DNA from: Rhodoferax aquaticus
Lineage (GTDB): Bacteria > Pseudomonadota > Gammaproteobacteria > Burkholderiales > Burkholderiaceae_C
NCBI RefSeq assembly: GCF_006974105.1
Contig: NZ_CP036282.1
Coordinates: forward strand, 3,472,001-3,536,000
DNA: 64,000 bases
Direction of reading: 5' to 3'
Shown here: one piece after another, positions 45,115 to 54,739 of the stretch
How the letters are laid out: each line of letters starts with the position of its first letter
How positions within the stretch are numbered: the stretch's first letter is position 1
Notes under the pieces: generated by a model
Seen by the model: the letters and a program-made list of their open reading frames with translations, nothing else
Told to the model about the DNA's origin: nothing
The model's database searches: none
Made by a program: the position numbers and the translations under genes

Positions 45115-46040
45115 CGCTCTCTGTGCTGCGCAGCGAAGCTGCACCCGCTGTCGCTGGGGCCCAGGACCCCGCAGAACTGCACCGCGAGATTGCACAGCTA
45201 GCGCCCAACACGCTGCTGCTAGAGCTAGGGACACTGCAAGTCTTTTGTGCGCCTGCCGCTGCCTTGCCCCTCGTGTTGTTGGAGATTGGCCGCTTGCGCG
45301 AAATGACGTTTCGGGCCGTGGGAGAAGGTACCGGCAAGGCCTTGGACATCGATACCTACGATGCACACTACCAGCATCTTTTCGTATGGAACCGTGACAG
45401 CCGTGAAATTGTGGGGGCCTACCGCTTGGCACTGACACACCCCGTTATGCAGGGCTTGGGTGTGGAGGGCTTGTACACGCACAGCCTGTTTGACTTTGAC
45501 GTGCGCCTCTTGGAGCGACTTGGGCCCAGTCTCGAGCTGGGCCGTTCGTTTGTCAGGCCTGAGTGCCAAGGAAGCACGCGTGCCTTGCGATTGTTGTGGG
45601 CTGGCATTGCGGTAGTGCTAGACCGCCATCCCGAGGTGTACCACTTGTTTGGCCCTGTCAGTGTGAGCCCCCGCTTTAGCGAGTTGGGGCGCATGCTCAT
45701 CATGTCTGCCTTGCAACTTCACCACATGGACCCAGAGCTCAAGTGTTTGATTCAAGCCCGCAATGCACCCCAAGCCCCAGCACACCCGTGGCACCACCGC
45801 CTGAATGAGGTCAGCGCAGGCTTGGCGGACCCGGGGCGTTTGTCACGCTTTCTGAAGCGACTGGAACAGGGGATGGCACTACCTATGCTGATCAAGCACT
45901 ATATTGAGCTCAAGGGCCGCTTTGCCGGCTTCAACATTGACCATGCATTCAGCGGCACGCTGGATGGCTTGGTGTTTGTGCGCGTGCATGACATCCCGCA
46001 CAAACTGAGAACGCGGCTAACGAGATCCGCTCCCCCCTGA
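45111..46040 (+). CDS. GNAT-fold acyltransferase (Acetyltransf_5 / OlsB-like)
   Basis: A 309-residue protein with the OlsB-type acyltransferase core: the signatures LREMTFRAVGEG, DTYDAHYQHLFVWNR, EIVGAYRL, ELGRSFV and LLWAGI, in the order found in lysophospholipid-type N-acyltransferases such as ornithine-lipid OlsB. The C-terminal 100 residues are longer than in OlsB. An OlsA partner is not adjacent. The start ATG at 45111 overlaps the NRDE stop as ATGA with GGGGGA upstream. A small hairpin covers its stop. Role: probably N-acylation of an amino acid or amine. Confidence 0.8.
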   Translation: MTLSVLRSEAAPAVAGAQDPAELHREIAQLAPNTLLLELGTLQVFCAPAAALPLVLLEIGRLREMTFRAVGEGTGKALDIDTYDAHYQHLFVWNRDSREIVGAYRLALTHPVMQGLGVEGLYTHSLFDFDVRLLERLGPSLELGRSFVRPECQGSTRALRLLWAGIAVVLDRHPEVYHLFGPVSVSPRFSELGRMLIMSALQLHHMDPELKCLIQARNAPQAPAHPWHHRLNEVSAGLADPGRLSRFLKRLEQGMALPMLIKHYIELKGRFAGFNIDHAFSGTLDGLVFVRVHDIPHKLRTRLTRSAPP

Positions 46041-46048
46041 GAGCGGAT
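46025..46048 (+). other. Hairpin at the acyltransferase stop codon
   Basis: Perfect 8-bp stem ATCCGCTC (46025-46032) and GAGCGGAT (46041-46048) with an 8-base loop containing the stop codon. No T-run follows, so it is not a standard terminator. It may stabilise the mRNA end or partly separate this gene from the SRPBCC gene. Confidence 0.35.
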
Positions 46049-46107
46049 TGTGAGTGGGCCCTGTGGCGTACTATGCTCTGCGCATTGACGACTAACGAGG
46101 AGTTTCC

Positions 46108-46578
46108 ATGTCTATCACGGTGTCCATCGAGCTAGGGTACGAGTTTGAGGTTCACGAAAAATCCAAAGCGGTGTTCGCACTCTTGTCGGATGTGCCCAGC
46201 TCAGCCAGCCACTTTCCCAAGGTCCATCAGCTCACAGATTTGGGGGATGGCTGCTACCAATGGGAGATGGAAAAAATTGGCGCGGGCCAAGTGACTTTGC
46301 AGACGGTGTACGCCTCTCGCTATGTGTCCAACGCAGCCAAAGGTACTGTGGCTTGGACCCCCGTTGAAGGCGTAGGCAATGCAGAGGTCTCGGGTAGTTG
46401 GAAAATCACCAACAAAAAAACTTCGACCAAGATTGTGCTGGCCGTCCAAGCCGATTTCCACCTGCCACTGCCCGCCATCATGCACGCCATCGTGGCCCCC
46501 GTGGTTGAGTTGGAGTTTGAGAGCCTGACAGAGCAATACATTGACAGCTTGATTGCCTGCTTTGGGGGCGAGGTCTGA
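46108..46578 (+). CDS. SRPBCC-family protein
   Basis: A 156-residue protein with the START/SRPBCC lipid-binding fold pattern: VFALLSDVPSSASHFPKVHQ at the N-terminus, a central beta-sheet region and a C-terminal long helix (ESLTEQYIDSLIACF). Resembles the coenzyme-Q-binding/polyketide-cyclase branch, with a hydrophobic cavity for a small ligand. GAGGAG lies 6 bases before the ATG. It sits between an acyltransferase and a KAS III, consistent with binding a fatty intermediate, but that is inference. Confidence 0.78.
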   Translation: MSITVSIELGYEFEVHEKSKAVFALLSDVPSSASHFPKVHQLTDLGDGCYQWEMEKIGAGQVTLQTVYASRYVSNAAKGTVAWTPVEGVGNAEVSGSWKITNKKTSTKIVLAVQADFHLPLPAIMHAIVAPVVELEFESLTEQYIDSLIACFGGEV

Positions 46579-46686
46579 GTTTCTTGCGTCTTTGTGACCA
46601 CGCCCGACTGCCAATCCAACAGCGCAATCCCGCATAATCAGGCCCGCATTGGACTTGGCCAATGCGTTTTTCCACAGGTTTTCTCT

Positions 46687-47805
46687 ATGCATCGCGTCGC
46701 CATTAGCAGCACTGGTATTTTCATTCCACCTGAAGTCATCACCAACGAAGAGTTGGTTGCCGCCTATAACCACTATGCTGCTTTGGAGAACGAAAAGTAC
46801 GCCAGCGAAATTGCCGCCGGTACGCGGGCTGCGCTCACAGACTCGAACGTCGAGTTCATCGAAAAGGCGTCTGGCATCAAACGCCGTTATGTCATGGAAA
46901 AAACGGGCGTCTTGGACCCCCGCCGCATGCGCCCCAGCTTCAAGCCACGCCCAGACACTGAAATTTCCATGATGGCAGAGATTGCCGTCCAAGCGGCCCA
47001 AGACGCGCTACAGCGCGCAGGAAAAACCGCTGCCGATGTGGACGGCGTCATTTGTGCGGCAGCCAATATGCAACGTGCCTACCCCGCCATGGGCGTAGAA
47101 ATTCAAACGGCTTTGGGTGTGCAAGGCTTTGCCTTTGACATGAACGTGGCGTGTTCCTCCGCCACGTTTGCGATTGAGCAAGCCTTCAATGCCGTGCGCT
47201 GCGGAAGCGCCCGCGCTATCTTGGTGGTGAACCCAGAAATTACGTCCGCCCATTTGGCTTGGCAAGACCGTGATTGCCACTTTATTTTTGGCGACGTATG
47301 CACAGCCATCTTGGTAGAGCGCCTCGACCTAGCACCAACGGGATCGTTTGAGGTGCTGGGCACCAAACTACTGAGCACCTTCTCCAACAGCATTCGCAAC
47401 AACGCAGGCTTTATGTCGCGCGCAGAAGACCGCGACCCCGAGGACCGGGATCAGCTGTTCCGGCAAGAGGGTCGCAAAGTGTTTAAAGAAGTGTGTCCTA
47501 TGGCCGCAGAGCACATTGCGGGCCACTTGGCGGCCTTGGATTTGGGTACCGAGCAAGTGCGCCGCTACTGGTTGCACCAAGCCAACTTAGGCATGAACCA
47601 GCTGATCGCTCGCAAGCTCTTAGGGCGTGATGCCACGTTGGACGATGCCCCGGTGATTCTGGACGAGTTTGCCAACACAGCGTCTGCAGGATCCATCATC
47701 GCCTTTCATCGCCACCACGAAGACATTGTGCAGGGGCAAATTGGCGTGATTTGTTCGTTTGGCGCGGGCTACTCGATTGGCAGCGTCATTGTGAAGCGCC
47801 TCTAA
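46687..47805 (+). CDS. 3-oxoacyl-ACP synthase III-like (FabH-family) enzyme
   Basis: A 372-residue thiolase-fold enzyme. The KAS III catalytic triad is intact: Cys156 (MNVACSSATFA), His297 (WLHQANLGMNQ) and Asn330 (DEFANTASAGS). It is about 50 residues longer than E. coli FabH, with an insertion around 20-60 (AAYNHYAALENEKYA), so it is not the housekeeping FabH that pairs with plsX-fabD. It would condense an acyl-CoA or acyl-ACP with malonyl-ACP or a related acceptor. It follows the SRPBCC gene by 108 bp. Start at 46687 is chosen by family. Confidence 0.86.
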   Translation: MHRVAISSTGIFIPPEVITNEELVAAYNHYAALENEKYASEIAAGTRAALTDSNVEFIEKASGIKRRYVMEKTGVLDPRRMRPSFKPRPDTEISMMAEIAVQAAQDALQRAGKTAADVDGVICAAANMQRAYPAMGVEIQTALGVQGFAFDMNVACSSATFAIEQAFNAVRCGSARAILVVNPEITSAHLAWQDRDCHFIFGDVCTAILVERLDLAPTGSFEVLGTKLLSTFSNSIRNNAGFMSRAEDRDPEDRDQLFRQEGRKVFKEVCPMAAEHIAGHLAALDLGTEQVRRYWLHQANLGMNQLIARKLLGRDATLDDAPVILDEFANTASAGSIIAFHRHHEDIVQGQIGVICSFGAGYSIGSVIVKRL

Positions 47806-47881
47806 GATCTGCCCGCACAGGCTGCCTCAGGCCCGCGCACCGCGAGCGTATCGCGCGATGCAGGGCTTTCCACTCAAAGGT

Positions 47882-48409
47882 TTAGTTGAGTTCGCGTTTG
47901 AGACGAATTTCTTCGATCTTTACTTTGCCAAATGGCACTGTCTTCGCGGTCGGAAGTTCCCGCTTGAACCCGGCTAGGTCATGAAAACGCATCACGCGTT
48001 CATTGGCCAACGGTGCCCACAAACTAACGCGGGTGCAGCCTTCTTCAATCAAGCCCTCACGTGCGGCATCCCACAGCGCCAGTCCTACGCCTTGTCCCCA
48101 GTAGGCTGGTGCAGCGAAGATGGCCCACACCTCACCCATGGTGTTGGGCGTACCCTTGTCACGTGAGCGGTCGTAACCCACAAAGCCCACAATTTTCTCG
48201 CCATCCATGGCGACTTGAACGTGTGGCTCGCTGTATTCAATGGCCTCGCGCCAATACGCTTGGCGTTTTTCTTGGCTAACGACAGGCATGTCTTCGGGTG
48301 CCACGATGCCTTTGAAGGATTCCATCATGGTCAAGTTATGGAGTTCTGCGATGGCCTTGGCATCGCGCAGGGTCGCGTGGCGAACCTGGTAAGTAGTCGT
48401 ACTGGACAT
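47882..48409 (-). CDS. GNAT-family N-acetyltransferase
   Basis: A 175-residue acetyltransferase with the acetyl-CoA loop APAYWGQGVGLALWDAA (Q-x-x-G-x-G/A type) and a preceding strand GEVWAIFAAP. The N-terminal part (RHATLRDAKAIAELHNLTMM) is typical. It is most like small-molecule GNATs of unknown substrate. It is convergent with the KAS III gene (76 bp between stops) and divergent from the ferredoxin gene. Confidence 0.85.
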   Translation of the reverse strand: MSSTTTYQVRHATLRDAKAIAELHNLTMMESFKGIVAPEDMPVVSQEKRQAYWREAIEYSEPHVQVAMDGEKIVGFVGYDRSRDKGTPNTMGEVWAIFAAPAYWGQGVGLALWDAAREGLIEEGCTRVSLWAPLANERVMRFHDLAGFKRELPTAKTVPFGKVKIEEIRLKRELN

Positions 48410-48529
48410 GTCTGGGAGTGAACCTAATGCGAAAATTGCGAAAAAAGGGCTAGATTGTCGCTGTTTTTGGATCCGCCTTCTTTTTTCATACGTACTTACC
48501 CTGATTTATGGGGCCGCCCCACGCTCACA

Positions 48530-48829
48530 ATGACTAGCCACAGCGATCGCACGCAGTACCAAGTTTGCCTAAGCACATCGGGGACATGCTTCCCTGTAGC
48601 ACCAGAACAAACCATATTGCAAGCGGCGCTGGGCTCAGGGATTGAACTATTGAGCTCCTGCCGCAACGGTACGTGCCGCACCTGCATCTGCCGCATGAGC
48701 GCGGGGCATGTGCACTACCGCATGGCCTGGCCTGGCCTAAGCGCTGAAGAAAAGGCAAGCGGATTCATCTTGCCGTGTGTGGCCTATGTCAGCTGCGACA
48801 TTACGCTGGAACACGTAGAGTTCGACTAA
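48530..48829 (+). CDS. 2Fe-2S ferredoxin (plant type)
   Basis: A 99-residue ferredoxin with the plant-type cluster ligands Cys44, Cys49, Cys52 (SCRNGTCRTC) and Cys83 (LPCVAYV). A Cys at 54 is extra. It would shuttle single electrons to an unidentified oxygenase or reductase. ATG at 48530 is used; a TTG at 48455 with AAGGG upstream would add 25 residues with no ferredoxin similarity. It precedes the acyl-CoA synthetase by 109 bp, possibly unlinked. Confidence 0.86.
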   Translation: MTSHSDRTQYQVCLSTSGTCFPVAPEQTILQAALGSGIELLSSCRNGTCRTCICRMSAGHVHYRMAWPGLSAEEKASGFILPCVAYVSCDITLEHVEFD

Positions 48830-48938
48830 GTGCAGTCGCTGTGTCACACCGACGTTGCGTTACCTAGGGACAACACTATTGCTATTGCCCTTCAATGGAC
48901 CCAAGAATGGGGGCTTTAGTCCAAAGGAAATCGCCTCC

Positions 48939-50627
48939 ATGAACGCTTCGATTACGGTGTCTGCTAGCGACTTGCCTCTGTCTTGCTTGTACCGCTGGGA
49001 AAAGGAACGCGCAGACTTCGTGTACCTCACGCAGCCTTTAGGCGGCGGTCAGGTGGAAGACATCACCTGGGCACAAGCCGCGGACCAGGTCAGACGCGTT
49101 GCCAAGTGGTTGCAAGCCCAAGACTGGCCCGCGGGCAGTCGGGTCGCCATCTTGGGAAAAAACAGTGCGCACTGGATGCTGGCAGACCTTGCTATTTTGA
49201 TGGCGGGGCATGTCTCGGTGCCGATCTACCCTACTTTTAACGCTGAAGCCCTTGCTTACATATTGGCCCATAGCGAGGCCAAAGCCTGCTTCATTGGCAA
49301 AATGGACGATGTCGTCAACGTGGACAAGGGCATTCCCGCTGACTTGCCTATCGTGGTGATGCCCCTGGCACCTGCGGTGAAGGGCTTGGCTTGGAATGAT
49401 GTACTCAAGGACAACAAGCCGCTAAAAGCATCTCCCAAGCCCGATGGCAAGAACATCTGCACCATCATCTACACCTCGGGTACCACGGGCAAGCCCAAGG
49501 GCGTGGTGCAAACTTTCAATGCCATGGCCTGGGGTGTAACCGCCGCCACGCGCCGGGTCACCATGAGCAGCAGCGACCGATTCATCTCGTATTTGCCCTT
49601 GGCCCATGTGGCAGAACGCATGCTGATTGAACAAGGTTCCTTGCGCTATGGAGCCCATGTTTTCTTTGCCGAAAGTTTGGATACTTTTGTCCAAGACTTG
49701 CAGCGTGCGCGCCCCACCATCTTTTTCTCAGTGCCGCGACTTTGGGTGAAGTTTCAGCAAGGGGTTCACTCCAAGATGCCAGCGAAGAAACTGGCTCTGT
49801 TGTTGCGCCTGCCCGTGTTGGGTTGGCTAGTGCGACGCAAGATTCTTAAAGGGCTGGGCTTAGACAAATGCCGTGTTGCCGCAGGTGGAGCCGCCCCTAT
49901 GCCTGCGGATGTGTTGCACTGGTACCGCACACTAGGTTTAGACCTCATCGAGGTATACGGCATGACCGAAAACTGTGGTGCATCTCACAGCACTCTGCCT
50001 GGCTCGAAAAAAATAGGAACTGTAGGCTTGCCCTACGATGGTGTGCAACACCGCATTGACCCTCAAACCGGTGAGATTCAAATGTTCAGCGGCGCCTTGA
50101 TGATGGGCTATTACAAGGACGACGAGCAAACCCAGGCAGCCTTCACTGCCGACGGTTGGTTGCACACCGGCGACAAGGGAAACATTGATGGCCAAGGCAA
50201 TTTGCGAATTACCGGCCGCGTCAAAGACATCTTCAAGACCAGCAAAGGCAAGTACGTGGCCCCCGCACCGATCGAAGACTTGCTGGTAACGCACCCTGAT
50301 GTGGAAGCGTGTTTGGTCACCGGGGCCAACTACGCACAACCCATGGGCTTGGTGATGCTGAGTGTCGAGGCTGTCAAACGCAGCAACAGCAAAGAGGGCA
50401 AGGCAGCCATTACCGAGTCTCTCAAAGCCCACCTCAAGACGGTCAACGCACATCTGGAAGCCCATGAAAAGCTCGACTGTCTTGCCGTGATCACTACGCC
50501 GTGGACGCCAGAAAATGGATTTGTGACACCAACACTCAAGGTCAAGCGTCCCCGCATCGAAGAAGCCTATGCGGACCAATACGAAGCATGGCTAAGTTTG
50601 GGCAAACCGGTGGTGTGGCCGACTTAG
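48939..50627 (+). CDS. Long-chain acyl-CoA synthetase (AMP-forming)
   Basis: A 562-residue adenylate-forming ligase that activates a fatty acid with ATP and CoA. Motifs: P-loop-like YTSGTTGKPKG, YGMTENCGASH, GWLHTGDKGN and the C-terminal GKYVAPAPIED. The linker between the domains is typical of FadD15-type enzymes rather than E. coli FadD. ATG at 48939 follows AAAGGAAA by 8 bases. The KAS III and acyltransferase genes 1-4 kb upstream could use its products, but nothing here shows this. Confidence 0.92.
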   Translation: MNASITVSASDLPLSCLYRWEKERADFVYLTQPLGGGQVEDITWAQAADQVRRVAKWLQAQDWPAGSRVAILGKNSAHWMLADLAILMAGHVSVPIYPTFNAEALAYILAHSEAKACFIGKMDDVVNVDKGIPADLPIVVMPLAPAVKGLAWNDVLKDNKPLKASPKPDGKNICTIIYTSGTTGKPKGVVQTFNAMAWGVTAATRRVTMSSSDRFISYLPLAHVAERMLIEQGSLRYGAHVFFAESLDTFVQDLQRARPTIFFSVPRLWVKFQQGVHSKMPAKKLALLLRLPVLGWLVRRKILKGLGLDKCRVAAGGAAPMPADVLHWYRTLGLDLIEVYGMTENCGASHSTLPGSKKIGTVGLPYDGVQHRIDPQTGEIQMFSGALMMGYYKDDEQTQAAFTADGWLHTGDKGNIDGQGNLRITGRVKDIFKTSKGKYVAPAPIEDLLVTHPDVEACLVTGANYAQPMGLVMLSVEAVKRSNSKEGKAAITESLKAHLKTVNAHLEAHEKLDCLAVITTPWTPENGFVTPTLKVKRPRIEEAYADQYEAWLSLGKPVVWPT

Positions 50628-50713
50628 AAGCACGGTGCTTCTGCTGTCCCGGCGAGACGACGACCTGCCCATATGTCGCGCCCGTTGGGCAGCGCCGGTT
50701 CGTATGAGCTCGA

Positions 50714-50731
50714 CGCCATCGGCGCGTTTTT
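50714..50731 (+). terminator. Possible weak terminator after the acyl-CoA synthetase gene
   Basis: A 4-bp stem CGCC/GGCG (50714-50717 and 50721-50724) is followed by a six-T run. The stem is short; recorded as a low-confidence candidate. Confidence 0.3.
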
Positions 50732-50839
50732 TGCTTCACAAGAAATGCAACTTTGTCACTTGCCCAAAGCAACATGGCTTCGACAACTGAGTTTGATATA
50801 AACCCCGCATACCTTCACATGAATTCAAGGAATCTTGAT

Positions 50840-52477
50840 ATGCAACGCATTACTTTTACGCTGAGCGCCATCGCTTGCATTGCGCTGGCCGGCTGCAGCA
50901 GCCTAACGACAAGCGGACCAGCACCCGACAAAACGTACATGATCACGGTTCTGCACACCAATGACCACCATGGTCGTTTTTGGAAGAATCGAGATGGTGA
51001 GTATGGAATGGCCGCACGCAAGACTGTGATCGACAGCATCCGCAGCGAAGTGCAAGCCAAAGGGGGTTACAGCCTGTTGCTAGACGGTGGTGATGTCAAC
51101 ACCGGTGTACCAGAGTCCGACCTGCAAGACGCCGTGCCAGACTTTAGGGGCATGAATCTTTTGGGCTATGACGCGATGGCCGTTGGCAACCATGAGTTTG
51201 ACAAGCCGCCTACCGTCTTGAAAATGCAACGCGCTTTGGCAACATTCCCCATGCTGTCGGCGAATATCTATCGCAAGGGTGAACGCGCCTTTGACCCTTA
51301 CAAAGTATTCAATTTAGGGGGCGTACGCGTCGCTGTTGTCGGTCTCACGACAGAGGACACTCAAAAAATGGTGCACCCGGACAACATCCGCGACATGGAG
51401 TTTCGTAACCCCATCCAAGAAGCGGCAAAAGTGGTGCCCGAACTGCGCGGCAAAGCCGATGTTGTGATCGCGGCAACCCACATGGGCCATTACGCCAATG
51501 GAAACCATGGCACACAAGCGCCTGGCGATGTCGAGATGGCGCGTGCTGTCAAGGGCATTGACCTCGTGGTGGGCGGTCATACGCAAAACCCCGCTTGTAT
51601 GAAGGCTGAGAACGTATTGGATACGGCCTATGTGCCCGGTGCCGAATGCCAACCTGACCGCCAAAACGGTACCTGGATTGTGCAAGCCCATGAGTGGGGC
51701 AAATACGTAGGCCGCGCCGACTTTGAATACCGCAACGGTGAGTTCAAGTTGGTGAAGTACAGCTTGGTTCCTATCAACTTGAAGAAACCGGTCAAAGCGG
51801 CAGACGGCAAGACCACTATGGTGACCTACACCCCAGAGATTGCCGAAAACAAAGACATGCTGGCACTGCTGCAACCGTTTCAAGACTTTGGCCAAAAGCA
51901 ATTGTTGGTCGAAGTAGGCAGTACAGATGGCAAGCTGGAGGGAGACCGCAGCGTGGTGCGTACCAAGCCAACGGCCTTGGGTGTGATGATTGGTCAGGCC
52001 ATGATGGAAAAAACCCGCGCGGACTTTGCAGTGATGAACTCAGGTGGCGTGCGTGATTCTTTGCCGGCTGGTAAATTGAATTACAAAGATGTGCTGACGG
52101 TCCACCCGTTTGGCAACACCGTTTGCGTGGTAGAGCTCACGGGCAAAGAGGTTCTGGACTTCCTTAACGCGGCGGTCAAGATGAGCCCAGGTTCTGGTGC
52201 CTTTCCACAATTTGCCGGGGTCAAGCTGTTGATTGAGTCCAACAATGTCAAGGAAGCAAGCATCGCAGGCAAGTCCCTTGAAGCGGGCAAAACCTACCGC
52301 ATGGCAATCAACAACTTTGTCGCAGCGGGAGGCGATGGCTACCCCAAGCTCACTGGACATCCATCTTTTGTGGATACCGGCTACGTTGATGCGGACGTTC
52401 TGCGCAGCTACATTACGAACAACAGTCCGTTGCGCGCAGCACAGTACGACCCCGCTGACAGCGTAGTTCGCAAATAG
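50840..52477 (+). CDS. UshA-like 5'-nucleotidase lipoprotein
   Basis: A 545-residue exported enzyme predicted to hydrolyse extracellular nucleotides or UDP-sugars. A lipobox (ALAGC, Cys19) predicts lipid attachment. The N-terminal metallophosphatase carries the dinuclear metal motifs LHTNDHHGRF, DGGDVNTG, GNHEFD, THMGHY and GGHTQ. The C-terminal nucleotide-binding domain has MNSGGVRDSLPAGKLNYKDV. ATG at 50840 is chosen because AAGGAA lies 7 bases upstream and the lipobox falls at the normal distance; ATG at 50819 is an alternative. The hybrid kinase starts 57 bp downstream. Confidence 0.9.
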   Translation: MQRITFTLSAIACIALAGCSSLTTSGPAPDKTYMITVLHTNDHHGRFWKNRDGEYGMAARKTVIDSIRSEVQAKGGYSLLLDGGDVNTGVPESDLQDAVPDFRGMNLLGYDAMAVGNHEFDKPPTVLKMQRALATFPMLSANIYRKGERAFDPYKVFNLGGVRVAVVGLTTEDTQKMVHPDNIRDMEFRNPIQEAAKVVPELRGKADVVIAATHMGHYANGNHGTQAPGDVEMARAVKGIDLVVGGHTQNPACMKAENVLDTAYVPGAECQPDRQNGTWIVQAHEWGKYVGRADFEYRNGEFKLVKYSLVPINLKKPVKAADGKTTMVTYTPEIAENKDMLALLQPFQDFGQKQLLVEVGSTDGKLEGDRSVVRTKPTALGVMIGQAMMEKTRADFAVMNSGGVRDSLPAGKLNYKDVLTVHPFGNTVCVVELTGKEVLDFLNAAVKMSPGSGAFPQFAGVKLLIESNNVKEASIAGKSLEAGKTYRMAINNFVAAGGDGYPKLTGHPSFVDTGYVDADVLRSYITNNSPLRAAQYDPADSVVRK

Positions 52478-52534
52478 CGCTACTTATTGAGGATAGACGG
52501 TACGCCGAGCAGGCGTCCGTCAGCCAAACGACCG

Positions 52535-54739
52535 ATGAACAATCTCTCCAAACGCAAAAAGTTCAAGGTCATTCCTCGCCCTGACCACCTACCTGATAAC
52601 GAAGCTAGGGCGTCCCAAGACTTGATTTTGGATGGGTATGCGCCAGCGCAGATGATCGAAGATCTGCGCAAGTACCAAGCAGAGCTAGAAGTACAAAACA
52701 AGGCGTTGCGCTACAGCCAGCAAGAGGCCGAAGGCGCTTCGGAACGCTTTGCAACCTTGTTTTCCAATGTGCCGTTGGCACTCATGGTGGTCGACGAAGA
52801 GGGCTTAGTTCTTGCCAGCAATGCCATGGCCTTGCGGCACTTTCAGCCTCTTGAAACCGACCCCCCACTGACATTTTTGCTGCCCTTTATTAACCCGGAA
52901 CAAACGGATGAAGTGGCGGTGTCTTTCCTCAGCGCGAAGTCAGAAGGCACAAGCCGCGTGCACGAGGTGGTCTTTCTAGCGGGTTCGCAGCAATCTTTTA
53001 CCGGCGACCTGCACATCGCGCGCATTGAGAACCCGCAGAACGAGTTGGCGCACTTCATTTGCGCCATCATTGACCAAGGTCCTTTGCTAGCCCAACGCCA
53101 AGCCTTGCAGGAAAGTGCAACGATTTTGCGCCAGCGCAATGAAGACTTGTTATTGAGTGAAACGCGCATGGCGGCGATCATCAACTCGTCATTAGATGCC
53201 ATTCTGTGCATCGACGAGAAGCACTGTATTACCGTTTTTAACCCAGCCGCTACCGCGCTTTTTCAGTGTTCGCCTGAGCTCGCGCTGGGCAGCAACTTGA
53301 GTCGATTTTTGCCCGAAGTCGAGCGTGCACTCACGGCGGAAAAAGTACCCACGCAATCGATATTGGGTGAGTTCCAAGCAGTCACTTTGCTGGGAAAACC
53401 CATTTACGTAGAAATCTCCGTCTCGTTTGAACGGAGGCTGCGCTCACGCAACGCCAAACAGAACACGGGGTCCAAAGAGGTGTCTTGGCGTGGCTTGCAT
53501 CGCTCGCATGGTGCGATAACCACCATTTTTGCGCGCGACCTGACTGCGAAAAAATTAGCAGAGACGCAGCGTGCCACGCTGGAAGCCCAGCTCCGCGAGT
53601 CACAAAAGATGCAGGCCATGGGGACTATGGCTGGTGGTATCGCACACGATTTCAACAACATTCTGAGCGCGATCTTAGGTAATGTCGACTTGGCAAAACA
53701 GGACATTTCTGCCGAATCGGCGGCTTTGCCTAGTCTGCAGGAAATCGACAAGGCCGGGCGTAGAGCGCGGGCACTGGTCCAGCAAATTCTCACTTTCAGT
53801 CGCAATGAGTTACCCAAACGCATTCCGGTGCAACTGGCAGAAGTGGTGCATGAAACCGCACGCCTGATTAAGGTCACCTTACCGCCCATGGTGAGGCTGG
53901 AAGTATTTGTTGCTGACGATACGCCTCCGATTCTGGCGAATGCAACCCAAATCGAACAAGCACTATTGAACCTCTGCACCAACGCGATTTTGGCGGTGGG
54001 CACCAAAAAAGGTGTAGTCTCCATGGCCTTACAGGCGACCGACATTGCCCAGCCTTTGAGCGACCGCATTGGCCTAGCGCCCGGGCGCTATCTCACGCTA
54101 GCCGTGCGCGACACTGGCAAAGGCATGACACCCCAAACGCAAGAGCGAATTTTTGAACCTTTCTTCACCACACGCCCTGTGGGCCAAGGCACTGGACTAG
54201 GCTTATCCGTGGTTCACGGCATTATGCAAACCCACCAAGGTGCCGTGGAAGTCCAAAGTGAACTAGGATCCGGCAGCTCCTTCACCTTGTTTTTCCCGGT
54301 GACCCAAGAGCAGGTGGTGTTTGCCCCTGAGCCCGCGCAGGTGGCCTATGTACAAGGCAAAGGCCGGCATGTCATGTATGTTGACGACGACCAGGCCCTG
54401 GTGTTTTTGGTCACCCGGGTACTGACCCGCAAGGGCTACATCGTGACGGCGTTTACAGACCCGCGTGAGGCGCAAGCTGCCTTGCAGGCAACACCAAAGG
54501 CCTTTGATTTGCTAGTGACTGACTACAACATGCCTGGGTACAGTGGTCTGGAATTGTTGCGCGCAGCCAAAACCATACGTCCAGATCTTCCGGTCGCACT
54601 GGCATCTGGTTACATCACCCCTGAAATAGAAGACATGGCAGCCCTCGATGGCGCTGGGGCACTGATCTACAAACCCAACGATGTGAACGAACTTTGCGAG
54701 ACGGTGCAAAGACTGATCGCCGGCAGCGATGCCAGATAG
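52535..54739 (+). CDS. PAS-domain hybrid histidine kinase with C-terminal receiver
   Basis: A 734-residue soluble kinase. Two PAS-like sensor domains lie at about 70-190 and 215-350 (MAAIINSSLDAILCIDEKHC). The phosphotransfer helix has His371 in GGIAHDFNNILSAI, followed by the ATPase N-box (NLCTNAILAV), DTGKGM and GTGLGLSVVHG. A receiver domain ends the protein, with Asp663 in VTDYNMPG. No membrane helix is seen. There is no separate output regulator nearby. ATG at 52535 is used; a TTG at 52487 could extend it. The last 11 bp overlap the pseudouridine synthase start. Confidence 0.9.
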   Translation: MNNLSKRKKFKVIPRPDHLPDNEARASQDLILDGYAPAQMIEDLRKYQAELEVQNKALRYSQQEAEGASERFATLFSNVPLALMVVDEEGLVLASNAMALRHFQPLETDPPLTFLLPFINPEQTDEVAVSFLSAKSEGTSRVHEVVFLAGSQQSFTGDLHIARIENPQNELAHFICAIIDQGPLLAQRQALQESATILRQRNEDLLLSETRMAAIINSSLDAILCIDEKHCITVFNPAATALFQCSPELALGSNLSRFLPEVERALTAEKVPTQSILGEFQAVTLLGKPIYVEISVSFERRLRSRNAKQNTGSKEVSWRGLHRSHGAITTIFARDLTAKKLAETQRATLEAQLRESQKMQAMGTMAGGIAHDFNNILSAILGNVDLAKQDISAESAALPSLQEIDKAGRRARALVQQILTFSRNELPKRIPVQLAEVVHETARLIKVTLPPMVRLEVFVADDTPPILANATQIEQALLNLCTNAILAVGTKKGVVSMALQATDIAQPLSDRIGLAPGRYLTLAVRDTGKGMTPQTQERIFEPFFTTRPVGQGTGLGLSVVHGIMQTHQGAVEVQSELGSGSSFTLFFPVTQEQVVFAPEPAQVAYVQGKGRHVMYVDDDQALVFLVTRVLTRKGYIVTAFTDPREAQAALQATPKAFDLLVTDYNMPGYSGLELLRAAKTIRPDLPVALASGYITPEIEDMAALDGAGALIYKPNDVNELCETVQRLIAGSDAR

